Source of the DNA: Dehalococcoidia bacterium LH_S1
GTDB taxonomy: Bacteria; Chloroflexota; Dehalococcoidia; SZUA-161; SpSt-899
Direction: 5' to 3'
Assembly: GCA_023660035.1 (NCBI GenBank)
Contig: JAGXOF010000021.1
Location: 1 to 14,058, forward strand
Length of the DNA stretch: 14,058 nt
Both the position numbers and the translations under genes were made by a program. The notes under the pieces were generated by a model. It ran no database searches, was not told the origin of the DNA, and saw nothing but the letters and a program-made list of their open reading frames with translations. Positions 1-7,518 of the stretch are shown here, one piece after another. How positions within the stretch are numbered: the stretch's first letter is position 1; each line of letters begins with the position of its first letter.

Positions 1-1
1 C

Positions 2-58
2 TTTCTCCTGCTCAATACGCTTTTTATAGTTGCTAAAATCAGCCTGAGTCCTCTGTGG
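2..58 (-). pseudogene. grpE: GrpE central fragment, inverted
   Basis: Read on the minus strand from 58 down to 2, this stretch encodes PQRTQADFSNYKKRIEQEK, which matches the start of the conserved GrpE core (the usual pattern is R-x-Q-A-D-F-x-N-Y-K-K-R-x-E-x-E). GrpE is the nucleotide exchange factor of DnaK. The GrpE C-terminus lies immediately to the right but on the plus strand, so the two parts face opposite ways, and the roughly 80-100 residues that normally separate them are absent. The plus-strand reading is closed by a TAA at 34-36, so the two pieces cannot form one protein. The fragment continues past the left edge. It is either a true inversion breakpoint or a chimeric junction; the sequence alone cannot decide. 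Confidence 0.8.
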
Positions 59-240
59 AGAATTACGGCCTATGCCAGCTACAGGCAGAGGGTGAGGAGT
101 TTGACCCCAACTTTCATGAGGCTATATGTCAGGAAGAAGGCGAAGAGGGGAAAGTCATTGAGGAGCTTCAAAGGGGATATATGCTCAATGACAGGCTCCT
201 CCGCCCCTGTAAGGTAAAGGTCGGTAAAGGGGAAAGCTGA
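55..240 (+). CDS. grpE: GrpE C-terminal fragment (nucleotide exchange factor for DnaK)
   Basis: The 61 codons contain the GrpE C-terminal beta-domain signature: G-E-x-F-D-P-N-F-H-E-A-I, then a Glu-rich turn, then E-E-L-Q-R-G-Y-x-L-N-D-R-L-L-R-P and a final V-K-V. GrpE releases ADP from DnaK in the cytoplasm and is usually 170-220 residues. Only the last third is present here. The GTG at 55 is simply the first possible start after an in-frame TAA at 34-36 and has no ribosome-binding site, so it is unlikely to be a real initiation codon. Homology fades around 50-60, where the inverted GrpE fragment begins. The position 45 bases before dnaK fits the common grpE-dnaK order. As shown, the gene is broken and would not give functional GrpE. 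Confidence 0.85.
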   Translation: MENYGLCQLQAEGEEFDPNFHEAICQEEGEEGKVIEELQRGYMLNDRLLRPCKVKVGKGES

Positions 241-285
241 AAAGTAGAACAACAATACACAAAAGTTAACTAAAAGGAGGGAACA

Positions 286-2175
286 ATGGCGAAAGTAATA
301 GGTATTGATTTAGGAACGACCAACAGTTGCACAGCAGTGATGGAGGGAGGAGAGCCTACGATAGTTCCCAATGCCGAAGGGAATCGTACTACCCCTTCAG
401 TCGTGGCCACTAGCAAGAACGGAGAGAGGCTAGTAGGGCAGGTTGCCAAACGCCAGGCCGTTACCAATTCCGAAAATACAATCTTCAGCATTAAGCGACT
501 TATGGGGAAGAGATTCAGTGAGGTCAGTGACTACGACAAGCAGATATTGCCATATGAGATAATCGAAGGGCCCAACGGCGACGCCCGGGTAAAGATGGGA
601 GACAAAGACTACAGCCCTGCGGAGATATCTGCCATGATCCTGCAGAAACTCAAATCCGACGCCGAGGCTTATCTCGGAGACCAGATTAATGAAGCTGTAA
701 TTACAGTACCTGCTTACTTCAACGACAGTCAACGTCAGGCAACCAAGGATGCAGGCAGCATAGCGGGATTGAACGTGCTGCGCATAATAAACGAGCCCAC
801 AGCTGCCGCCATGGCATATGGCATGGAGAAGAGCAGTGAAGGGACCATCGCCGTCTATGACCTGGGCGGTGGCACGTTTGATATCTCCAATCTGGAAGTG
901 GGAGAAGGCACTTACCAGGTAAAGTCAACCAGCGGAGATAGCCATCTGGGCGGAGATGACGTGGACCAGGCTATCGTTAACTGGCTGGCTGAGGAGTTCA
1001 AACGGGATCAGGGTATCGACCTGAAACAAGACCGGATGGCAATGCAAAGGCTCAAAGAGGGTGCGGAAAGATCCAAAACAGAGCTCTCCAGCACCGGGCA
1101 AAGCGAGGTAAACCTGCCGTTTATCACAGCTGACGCTTCAGGCCCAAAGCATATGAATATTACCTTCCAGCGTTCCAAACTGGAACAGCTGGCTGCAGAT
1201 GTGGTGGAGAGAACTATGGGACCATGCCGGCAGGCTCTTCAGGACGCGCGCCTTGAGCCAAACCAGCTCAGCACGGTTATCTCCGTTGGGGGGCAGACGC
1301 GCATGCCACTGGTCCAGCAAAAGGTGAAAGAGCTCTTTGGCAAGGAGCCACGCAAGGACCTCAATCCCGATGAGGTTGTAGCATTGGGCGCAGCTATTCA
1401 GGCCGGTGTACTTAAGGGCGATGTCGGCGATGTGTTGCTTCTGGATGTCACTCCATTGACACTGGGCATCGAGACGCTCGGCGGAGTGGCTACTCCGCTC
1501 ATATCACGCAACACGACCATTCCCACGAGCAAAAGCCAGATCTTCTCCACAGCCGCTGACAGCCAGACCAGCGTGGAGATACACGTGCTTCAGGGAGAAC
1601 GGCCCATGGCCGCCGACAACAGAACACTGGGGAAATTCATGCTCGATGGTATCCCTCCTGCTCCCCGCGGAGTGCCCCAAATCGAGGTGACCTTCGATAT
1701 TGACGCCAACGGCATTCTTAACGTAAAGGCCGTGGACAAGGGTACCGGGAAGGAGCAAAAGATCACCATTACCTCTTCAAGCGGACTCTCCAAAGATGAA
1801 GTGGACCGCATGCAACAGGAGGCCGAGCAATACGCTGAACAGGATAAGAAGCGCAAAGAGGAAGTGGAGACCCGCAACTGGGCTGATAACCTCGCTTATA
1901 CGGCGGAGAAAACGCTCAACGAGCAGGGAGATCAAGTGCCTGCTGAGGTGAAGAGCGAGGTTGAAGGGAAAGTATCCACTCTCCGCAATGCGCTCTCCGG
2001 AAGCGACGTCGAGCAGATCAAGAAAGCCGCCGAAGACCTCTCTAACTCCGTCCAGAAGCTGGGCAGTTCCTTCTACCAGCAGCAACAGGGCGGCGGAGAG
2101 TCAGAAGGAGGCGAAGGCCCCTCTGGCGGAGGAGATGACGAAGGCACAGTGGAAGGTGACTTCCGCGAAGTCTAA
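286..2175 (+). CDS. dnaK: Molecular chaperone DnaK (Hsp70)
   Basis: This is a full-length 629-residue Hsp70, an ATP-dependent cytoplasmic chaperone that binds exposed hydrophobic peptides and works with DnaJ and GrpE. The ATPase domain shows phosphate-1 GIDLGTTNSC (6-15), catalytic-type Lys70 in IKRLMG, VPAYFNDSQRQATKDAG (141-157), INEPTAAAMAYG (168-179), phosphate-2 DLGGGTFDIS (192-201) and the adenosine motif VGGQTRMP (334-341). The interdomain linker DVLLLDVTPL is at 382-391, followed by the substrate-binding beta domain, a helical lid, and a Gly/Glu-rich tail ending GDFREV. The region around 77-100 has the longer insert typical of the Gram-negative/Chloroflexi type. The ATG at 286 is fixed by AGGAGG at 275-280. 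No CIRCE operator is visible in the 45 bases upstream. It is followed by recJ and not dnaJ. Confidence 0.98.
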   Translation: MAKVIGIDLGTTNSCTAVMEGGEPTIVPNAEGNRTTPSVVATSKNGERLVGQVAKRQAVTNSENTIFSIKRLMGKRFSEVSDYDKQILPYEIIEGPNGDARVKMGDKDYSPAEISAMILQKLKSDAEAYLGDQINEAVITVPAYFNDSQRQATKDAGSIAGLNVLRIINEPTAAAMAYGMEKSSEGTIAVYDLGGGTFDISNLEVGEGTYQVKSTSGDSHLGGDDVDQAIVNWLAEEFKRDQGIDLKQDRMAMQRLKEGAERSKTELSSTGQSEVNLPFITADASGPKHMNITFQRSKLEQLAADVVERTMGPCRQALQDARLEPNQLSTVISVGGQTRMPLVQQKVKELFGKEPRKDLNPDEVVALGAAIQAGVLKGDVGDVLLLDVTPLTLGIETLGGVATPLISRNTTIPTSKSQIFSTAADSQTSVEIHVLQGERPMAADNRTLGKFMLDGIPPAPRGVPQIEVTFDIDANGILNVKAVDKGTGKEQKITITSSSGLSKDEVDRMQQEAEQYAEQDKKRKEEVETRNWADNLAYTAEKTLNEQGDQVPAEVKSEVEGKVSTLRNALSGSDVEQIKKAAEDLSNSVQKLGSSFYQQQQGGGESEGGEGPSGGGDDEGTVEGDFREV

Positions 2176-2205
2176 ATGATCATCAAGGAAACACCGCACA
2201 GAATC

Positions 2206-2236
2206 GAAGGGAGTGCTCCAGAGGAACACCCCCTTC
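2206..2236 (+). terminator. Terminator-like hairpin after dnaK
   Basis: GAAGGG pairs with CCCTTC, GTG with CAC and TCC with GGA, giving 12 base pairs interrupted by two A/C mismatches around a three-base loop (AGA). It starts 30 bases after the dnaK stop. There is no T-run after it, so it may act as an mRNA 3'-end stabiliser or a weak terminator and not a classic intrinsic terminator. Confidence 0.55.
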
Positions 2237-2241
2237 TAACA

Positions 2242-2270
2242 TTGACTAACCCATCAGAATGTTGTACATT
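2242..2270 (+). promoter_or_regulatory. Sigma-70-type promoter for recJ
   Basis: TTGACT at 2242-2247 (5 of 6 consensus) and TACATT at 2265-2270 (4 of 6) are separated by exactly 17 bases. The predicted transcription start (about 2277) is almost on the recJ start codon, which suggests a leaderless or nearly leaderless message. The site lies just after the dnaK hairpin, so recJ appears to be a separate transcription unit. Confidence 0.5.
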
Positions 2271-2278
2271 GATATGAG

Positions 2279-3970
2279 TTGGCAAATATGAAATGGATAA
2301 TTCTTCCCCCAGCACTACCTGAGGATCTCAATCAATTTACTGATATCCCACCCCTAATGGCCCAGTGCCTGTACAATCGTGGCATTATCAATCCCGCAGA
2401 TGCAGACCTCTTCCTCACTGCTGACGAACGCCTGAACCACGACCCCTCCCTTCTACACGATGGAGCAAAGGCAGTAGCACGCATCATGCGTGCCGTCCAC
2501 GGAAAAGAGACCATCGCCGTTTTCGGCGATTTCGACGCCGATGGCGTTACAGCAACAGCTGTTCTTGTGCAGGGATTGCAAAAGATAGGCGGCAAAGTGA
2601 TCCCGTACATTCCCCATAGAGTAGACGAAGGGCACGGACTGAGCGTGCCCGGCCTGCAGAAATTGCATGAGCAGGGGGTCAGTCTGGTCATTACCGTCGA
2701 CTGCGGCATTACTGGCAGCGCCGAGGTCGAAAAAGCACAAGAGATGGGGCTCGAGACAATCGTTACCGATCACCATGAGCCAATCGGGGAGATTCCCAAA
2801 GCCATAGCAATCACAGACCCTAAACTGCCTGACTCAAGATATCCTTTTCGCGAGCTGGCCGGTGTCGGGGTAGCTTTTAAGCTTTTGCAAGCGCTGTTTA
2901 ACGCCACCGGAAGGGCCGGTCAGGAAAATGGATTCCTCGACCTCGTAGCAATGGGCACCGTTGCCGATCTGGTGCCACTTGTAGACGAGAACCGTTACCT
3001 GGTTAAAGAAGGCCTGCTTAAATTGAATTCCACCAGACGTCTGGGAATCAATGCCATAATAGACTGCACAAGGCTGGAACTCGGCCATATCAACACCGAG
3101 AGCATATCCTACACCCTCGCTCCTCGATTGAATGCCACAGGCAGGCTGGACCACGCCTCAGTGAGTTACGAACTACTTACAACCGAATCGCCAGAGGAAG
3201 CCAAAAAGCTTGCCTCGAACCTTGAAACCAGTAACTCCGAGCGGCAAAGATTAAGCGAGCAATTTACAGACTTCGCCGAGGAAATACTCACCCCCATTGG
3301 CCCGGATACGCCACTTTTGATGGCCAGCTCACCGGAGTTCCGCGCAGGGATAAACGGGTTGGTGGCCGGGAGACTCGTTGATAAGTACTACCGCCCAGCG
3401 GTGATTGTGGAGATGAGAGACGAAGGGGGCACAGGCAGCACTCGCAGCCTTCCGGAGTTCAACATAGTCTCTGCTCTCTCCGAGTGCAGAGACCTGCTCT
3501 CACATTTCGGTGGCCACGCACAAGCAGCCGGATTCACCGCACCTAACGAGAATATCGAGCTTCTGCGACATAGGCTCCTCGAGATTGCCAGACGCGATCT
3601 CGCGGGAATAGAACTCCAGCCCACCATTAACATCGATTCCGAAGTGTCACTTGCTTCTCTCGGAGGAGAAATACCCAGGTTCATTGATAGGCTCGAACCT
3701 TTCGGGCAGGGAAACATACCTCCTACTTTCCTGAGCCGGAAGGTAAAAGTAATAGATTCCTATGAGGTTGGCATGGACGGCGACCACGTAAAATTCAAGC
3801 TGAATGATAAGGGAATGGTCTGGGATGCCATCGGCTTCAGATTGAACCACCTCAACAAGAGCCACCCTCCCTTCATCGACGTGGTTTACAACTTGAGGTC
3901 CAACAACTGGGGAGGCCGGGAGTTGCTCGAATTGGAGATAATCGATTTTGCCCCCAGCGAGCAGGGCTGA
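2279..3970 (+). CDS. recJ: Single-stranded-DNA-specific 5'-3' exonuclease RecJ
   Basis: This 563-residue DHH-family nuclease degrades single-stranded DNA 5' to 3' in recombinational and mismatch repair, using Mn/Mg bound by the DHH motifs. The DHH domain shows FGDFDADGVTAT (82-93), VDCGIT (140-145), TDHHE (163-167), GVGVAFK (195-201) and MGTVADLVPL (225-234). The DHHA1 domain shows AGINGLVAGRLVDKYYRPAVI (split around 356-376) and the RecJ signature HFGGHAQAAGF (409-419). A C-terminal OB-fold-like part ends at residue 563. The length matches the family (550-580). The start is uncertain: TTG at 2279 or ATG at 2288, neither with a clear ribosome-binding site. The promoter position favours a very short leader in either case. 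Confidence 0.95.
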   Translation: MANMKWIILPPALPEDLNQFTDIPPLMAQCLYNRGIINPADADLFLTADERLNHDPSLLHDGAKAVARIMRAVHGKETIAVFGDFDADGVTATAVLVQGLQKIGGKVIPYIPHRVDEGHGLSVPGLQKLHEQGVSLVITVDCGITGSAEVEKAQEMGLETIVTDHHEPIGEIPKAIAITDPKLPDSRYPFRELAGVGVAFKLLQALFNATGRAGQENGFLDLVAMGTVADLVPLVDENRYLVKEGLLKLNSTRRLGINAIIDCTRLELGHINTESISYTLAPRLNATGRLDHASVSYELLTTESPEEAKKLASNLETSNSERQRLSEQFTDFAEEILTPIGPDTPLLMASSPEFRAGINGLVAGRLVDKYYRPAVIVEMRDEGGTGSTRSLPEFNIVSALSECRDLLSHFGGHAQAAGFTAPNENIELLRHRLLEIARRDLAGIELQPTINIDSEVSLASLGGEIPRFIDRLEPFGQGNIPPTFLSRKVKVIDSYEVGMDGDHVKFKLNDKGMVWDAIGFRLNHLNKSHPPFIDVVYNLRSNNWGGRELLELEIIDFAPSEQG

Positions 3971-4083
3971 ACAACAGAGTCTGTTTCTCTGCTACTCACT
4001 TTGCATTTAAACCCTTGACTTTGTTCCAAGCACGAACCTGATTCGAAACTCGGTCCCTCCACTTCTATCCAACTCCACCCTTC

Positions 4084-4112
4084 TACTAAGCTGGGTTTGG
4101 CCCAGCATAGTA
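4084..4112. repeat. Intergenic hairpin between recJ and the nuclease gene
   Basis: TACTAAGCTGGG pairs with CCCAGCATAGTA over 12 positions with a single A/A mismatch and a five-base loop (TTTGG). No T-run follows on either strand, so an intrinsic terminator is not clearly supported. It lies in the 308-base non-coding gap 3971-4278. The rest of that gap is AT-rich on its right side and holds a short dyad and a promoter, listed separately; I see no RNA gene in it. Confidence 0.5.
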
Positions 4113-4185
4113 ACCAAAGAGAGCCCCATAGAGCCAGGGTTTCGTAAATCAATTAGCGCCTAAATTAATATCTCACATAATAGCT

Positions 4186-4207
4186 CTTGACTAATTCCTT
4201 TGTCAAG
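4186..4207. promoter_or_regulatory. Short dyad, possible operator
   Basis: CTTGAC at 4186-4191 is repeated inverted as GTCAAG at 4202-4207, with ten bases between, a spacing compatible with a dimeric repressor contacting one face of the helix. It sits 28 bases upstream of the predicted -35 box of the nuclease gene. No regulator can be named from the sequence. Confidence 0.25.
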
Positions 4208-4234
4208 ATTCGATAATTATAAGCATTCCAAATG

Positions 4235-4264
4235 TTGACATCAGGTTGCTGCAGCGGTTATTAT
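4235..4264 (+). promoter_or_regulatory. Sigma-70-type promoter for the PD-(D/E)XK nuclease gene
   Basis: A consensus TTGACA at 4235-4240 is followed after 18 bases by TATTAT (4259-4264, 5 of 6). Transcription would begin near 4271, only about eight bases before the ATG at 4279, which lacks a Shine-Dalgarno sequence. This is the second near-leaderless start in the window. Confidence 0.5.
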
Positions 4265-4278
4265 TCACTAGATAATCA

Positions 4279-5232
4279 ATGTATCGCGGAAGAAAATACC
4301 CATTCAGCTACACGCTCGGCTGGTCAGTGAGCCGGTACGATAAATTCAACGTGTGTAAGAGACAATATTATTTCGATTACTATGCCAAAAAACACGATAA
4401 CGAAGTTTCCCCAGAGAAGCTTGAATTCCTGAAATCACTCACCAGCACACCACTGGAGATCGGCAATATCGTACATGATACCATTGCCCTCCAACTCCGG
4501 CGGCTACAGAAGGGGACACAGCCTCAATCAGCCTCTGAGATGCTCAATTATGCCTCCCAGCTAGTGGACCGCATGATACGGGAAAAGGATTTCCTGGAGG
4601 TCTACTACAAGCAGCAAGAGAAAATCGACAGCGATTACCTTAAGACCCACATAGAGGCCTGCCTCAATAGCTTTCTCCGGGGTTCATGGTACCAATGGCT
4701 GATTAGTAATCCAGCTCACAGGCCACAGGATTGGCTTATTGAGCCGGACGATTTCGGGGAGGTTCGGATCAACGGGCTGAAGGCATACTGCAAGGTGGAC
4801 TTCTTATTTCCTATTCTCGGAGGCGACCTGTACATACTGGACTGGAAAACGGGCAAAGTAGGAGGGGAAAAGCATCGCCGGCAAATGATGGGGTATGTCC
4901 TCTATGCAAAGGACATGTTCCAAGCAGTGGCTGACCAGGTCAGGACAGTTGTGGTTTACCTGGGAGACGACTATCAGGAGCTTGTACAAAGCTTCAGCGA
5001 GGACGAACTACAGGGCTTTACTCAGCAGATAAAAACCGAAACGGAAGAGATGTATCAGTACTGTGAAGATGTAGAGAGGAATATTCCCAAACCAAAGGAG
5101 CTTTTCCCAAAAAGGGTGGGCAATATCTGCACCTACTGCAACTACCAGGAATTGTGTGGATTTGGGCCCTCAGATATCACGACTACTCAGGCACAAAGCA
5201 GCAAAGAAACACAGGGACAAAGCCTTATATAA
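4279..5232 (+). CDS. RecB/Cas4-like PD-(D/E)XK nuclease with Fe-S cysteines
   Basis: This is a 317-residue protein of the PD-(D/E)XK superfamily, RecB/Cas4/AddB-like branch. Seen: N-terminal SVSRYDKFNVCKRQYYFDYY (16-35), the usual S-x-S-x-x-x-F-x-x-C-x-R-x-Y-x-F opening; G-N-I-V-H66 (motif I His); D174 in KVDF; D188-W-K190 (the D/E-x-K core); and Q202 with Y206 in RRQMMGY. Four cysteines, C26 near the start and C284-x2-C287-x5-C293 at the end, match the pattern that binds a 4Fe-4S cluster in Cas4 and AddB. The expected activity is Mg-dependent DNA cleavage, probably as an exonuclease in repair. No Cas genes or CRISPR repeats are nearby, and no helicase is fused, so a specific role cannot be assigned. 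It follows recJ on the same strand and converges with gyrB. ATG 4279 is the first codon consistent with homology. Confidence 0.88.
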   Translation: MYRGRKYPFSYTLGWSVSRYDKFNVCKRQYYFDYYAKKHDNEVSPEKLEFLKSLTSTPLEIGNIVHDTIALQLRRLQKGTQPQSASEMLNYASQLVDRMIREKDFLEVYYKQQEKIDSDYLKTHIEACLNSFLRGSWYQWLISNPAHRPQDWLIEPDDFGEVRINGLKAYCKVDFLFPILGGDLYILDWKTGKVGGEKHRRQMMGYVLYAKDMFQAVADQVRTVVVYLGDDYQELVQSFSEDELQGFTQQIKTETEEMYQYCEDVERNIPKPKELFPKRVGNICTYCNYQELCGFGPSDITTTQAQSSKETQGQSLI

Positions 5233-5365
5233 GCATTCAGCAGCCAGGACTTAGTAAGAGGATTATATAGGGGCAGATAGAGTTCAAAGGCTAAATGCTG
5301 ATAGCTAATGACAAAATATTGACCCGCTTTTCCATTTTGTTCCTCTGTGCCCACCTGGATAGTCA

Positions 5366-7294
5366 TCAGATGTCCAGATTTCTTACCTGCCGGGCATGTG
5401 ACTGGATAAAGGCTTTCCTGGGCGGGACCTCTTCTCCCATCAGCATTTCCACGATCTCATTCGCCCGAATGGCATCCTCGATGCTTACACCAAGCATAAC
5501 CCGGGTCTCAGGGTTCATGGTTGTCTCCCAGAGCTGCTGCGGGGTCATCTCTCCCAAGCCCTTATATCGCTGCATCTCCAGTCCTTTGTTTCCGAGCTGG
5601 GCTACCAGTTCATCCTTCTCCCTCTCGGTGTAGACCCAGTGATGGCTCTTTCCCTTTCTTATCCGATACAGCGGGGGCTGAGCGATATATAGATTGCCAT
5701 TCATGAACAGGTCTGACATGTAGCGGAAGAAGAAGGTGAAAAGCAAAGTGCGAATGTGAGCGCCGTCGACATCGGCATCGGTCATGATTATGATGCGATG
5801 GTAACGGAGCTTGGAAAGGTCAAACTGCGAACCATTTCCAGAGGAGCCGTTCCCCGAGTCCATACTCGCCCCCAGGGCAATGACCAGAGCCCGGATCTCA
5901 TCGTGGGAGAACATCTTCTCAGGACGGGCCTTCTCAACATTTAATATCTTGCCTTTCAGAGGTAATATAGCCTGGAAGGATCGATCCCTTCCCTGCTTAG
6001 CGGAGCCACCAGCGGAGTCTCCCTCAACGATGTAGAGTTCACGCTTCGAAGGATCCTTTTCAGAGCAATCGGCAAGCTTCCCCGGTAGACTGCCACCCTC
6101 GAAGGCGCTTTTCTTGGTAACCAGGTCCCGGGCCTTTCTGGCCGCCTCACGGGCCCGAGAAGTAGTAAGGCACTTCTCCACGATCCTCTTCGCTTCCTGT
6201 GGATGCTCAATGAGGTATTCAGTCAAGCCCGTGTAAACCGCGCCCTCTACATAGTTTTTCAGCTCAAAATTCCCCAGCCTGGTTTTCGTCTGGCCCTCAA
6301 ACTGGGGATCGGTCAGTTTAACACTGACTATCGCCACAAGTCCCTCCCGGACATCCTCGCCGGTCAGGTTGGCCTCATTTTCCTTAATGATGTTATATTT
6401 CCGCGCATAGTCGTTCAGGGCCCTCGTCAGAGCTGTCCTGAACCCGGTAAGATGAGTCCCGCCATCAATTGTATTAATACAATTGGCGAAGGAGAAAGTA
6501 GACTCATTGAACGATTCGTTATACTGGATTGCAACCTCTATGGTTGTACTATCAAGCATCTTGGAGATATGGATGGGACTGGAATGCAGCGCGGTGCGCT
6601 TGCGATTGATTTGCCTTACAAAGCTAAGCACCCCTCCATCAAAATAGAAGTTTATCTCCCAATCCCGGCGTTCATCCCGAAACTCAATCCAGACGCCACT
6701 GTTCAGGTATGCAACCTCGCGAAATCTTTGAGCTATAGTATTGAAATCATAGTCTAATGTACTGAAAATACTATCATCAGGGAGGAAAGTGAGCGTCGTG
6801 CCGCTCCTGTCGGTATCCCCGATTATCTCAATGCCATTGGCTGGAACTCCGTAGCGAAACTCTTGATGATGAATCTTCCCATCACGGTGCACATCGACGT
6901 AAACCCAGGAAGCCAGCGCATTGACCACTGAAGCCCCCACGCCATGCAGTCCGCCGGAGACCTTATAAGACCCCCCGCCAAACTTGGCACCGGCATGCAA
7001 CGTGGTCATAACCGTTTCCAGAGCGGAGATATGAGTGGAGGGATGAATATCAACGGGGATACCCCTGCCGTTATCGGATACGGTCACACTGCTATCGCTA
7101 TTAATAGTGACAATAACCCGATCACAATAACCGGCCATTGCCTCATCGATGCTGTTATCCACGATCTCATGGACGAGATGATGCAGACCACGCTGGTCCG
7201 TGCTGCCTATATACATACTCGGACGCATGCGGACCGCTTCAAGTTCCTTCAGAACCTGAATATCACGTGCAGTGTAACTCTGTTTAGGTTCCAT
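5366..7294 (-). CDS. gyrB: DNA gyrase subunit B
   Basis: This 642-residue type IIA topoisomerase ATPase subunit introduces negative supercoils together with GyrA (not in this window). The GHKL domain shows E43 and N47 in HEIVDNSIDEA, D74 in SDNGRGIP and GGLHGVGASVVNALA (114-128). The transducer QTK loop Lys is near 337. The TOPRIM domain has YIVEGDSAGGSAKQGRDRSF (421-440, E425) and TDADVDG (505-511, metal-binding Asps). The C-terminus shows QRYKGLGEM and ends in NLDI. The length is that of the short GyrB type without the E. coli insert. ParE is the alternative; the QGRDR and KGKILNVEKAR wording favours GyrB. An unusual Gly/Ser/Asn-rich stretch (about 479-490) replaces the short loop before FDLSKLRYH. 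The ATG at 7294 has no clear ribosome-binding site. The predicted promoter is about 190 bases upstream, leaving a long leader. Confidence 0.95.
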   Translation of the reverse strand: MEPKQSYTARDIQVLKELEAVRMRPSMYIGSTDQRGLHHLVHEIVDNSIDEAMAGYCDRVIVTINSDSSVTVSDNGRGIPVDIHPSTHISALETVMTTLHAGAKFGGGSYKVSGGLHGVGASVVNALASWVYVDVHRDGKIHHQEFRYGVPANGIEIIGDTDRSGTTLTFLPDDSIFSTLDYDFNTIAQRFREVAYLNSGVWIEFRDERRDWEINFYFDGGVLSFVRQINRKRTALHSSPIHISKMLDSTTIEVAIQYNESFNESTFSFANCINTIDGGTHLTGFRTALTRALNDYARKYNIIKENEANLTGEDVREGLVAIVSVKLTDPQFEGQTKTRLGNFELKNYVEGAVYTGLTEYLIEHPQEAKRIVEKCLTTSRAREAARKARDLVTKKSAFEGGSLPGKLADCSEKDPSKRELYIVEGDSAGGSAKQGRDRSFQAILPLKGKILNVEKARPEKMFSHDEIRALVIALGASMDSGNGSSGNGSQFDLSKLRYHRIIIMTDADVDGAHIRTLLFTFFFRYMSDLFMNGNLYIAQPPLYRIRKGKSHHWVYTEREKDELVAQLGNKGLEMQRYKGLGEMTPQQLWETTMNPETRVMLGVSIEDAIRANEIVEMLMGEEVPPRKAFIQSHARQVRNLDI

Positions 7295-7393
7295 TTATCT
7301 TAATACCGTCAACCACTGACTATTACGCACTCGCGCAGACTAGTAGATACACGAAACGAAGGGCTGTTAGTAAAAAACAACAAAAGGAAAGGT

Positions 7394-7424
7394 AAAAAGG
7401 AGCGTATGAAACCCTGGGTCTCAC
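7394..7424 (-). promoter_or_regulatory. Possible attenuator hairpin in the gyrB leader
   Basis: On the minus strand GTGAGACC pairs with GGTTTCAT (two G-T pairs, three-base loop; 7424 to 7406), followed after seven bases by TTTTT (7398-7394) and a pyrimidine-rich tract reaching about 7370. It lies within the predicted 190-base gyrB leader. The gap before the T-run makes it a weak terminator candidate. The remaining leader (7295-7482) shows no convincing gene; a 69-codon frame through it has no recognisable domain. Confidence 0.25.
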
Positions 7425-7488
7425 GAAGCATCCCTTCTACTCTACAGGAAGGAGCAAAGCCCTTGCTTGGCGCATCCACTGCATCTTC

Positions 7489-7518
7489 ATTATAGTACAA
7501 AGCACGCCTTATAGTCAA
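7489..7518 (-). promoter_or_regulatory. Strong sigma-70-type promoter for gyrB
   Basis: On the minus strand TTGACT (7518-7513) is followed after 18 bases by a perfect TATAAT (7494-7489). Start of transcription is expected near 7482, giving a leader of roughly 190 bases before the gyrB ATG. The -35 box directly abuts the korC stop codon (7521-7519), so gyrB is separable from the kor operon without any intervening spacer. Confidence 0.7.

Noticed and set aside
241..285. CIRCE heat-shock operator before dnaK
   Set aside because: No nine-base inverted repeat of the CIRCE type is present in the 45-base gap; if the operon has one it would lie upstream of grpE, outside the window.
4035..4065. TTCGAATC-like T-loop on the minus strand, possible tRNA or tmRNA end
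   Set aside because: The flanking bases do not pair as a T-arm, and no acceptor stem, anticodon arm or CCA end can be built around it.
3886..4152. 88-codon minus-strand frame reaching into the recJ-nuclease gap
   Set aside because: It overlaps the 3' end of recJ, shows no known domain, and its Trp/Ser-rich composition is that of non-coding sequence. I could not tie it to any family.
7309..7518. 69-codon minus-strand frame in the gyrB leader, possible leader peptide
   Set aside because: No ribosome-binding site; its start falls on the gyrB promoter itself upstream of the predicted transcription start, so it would not be translated from that message.
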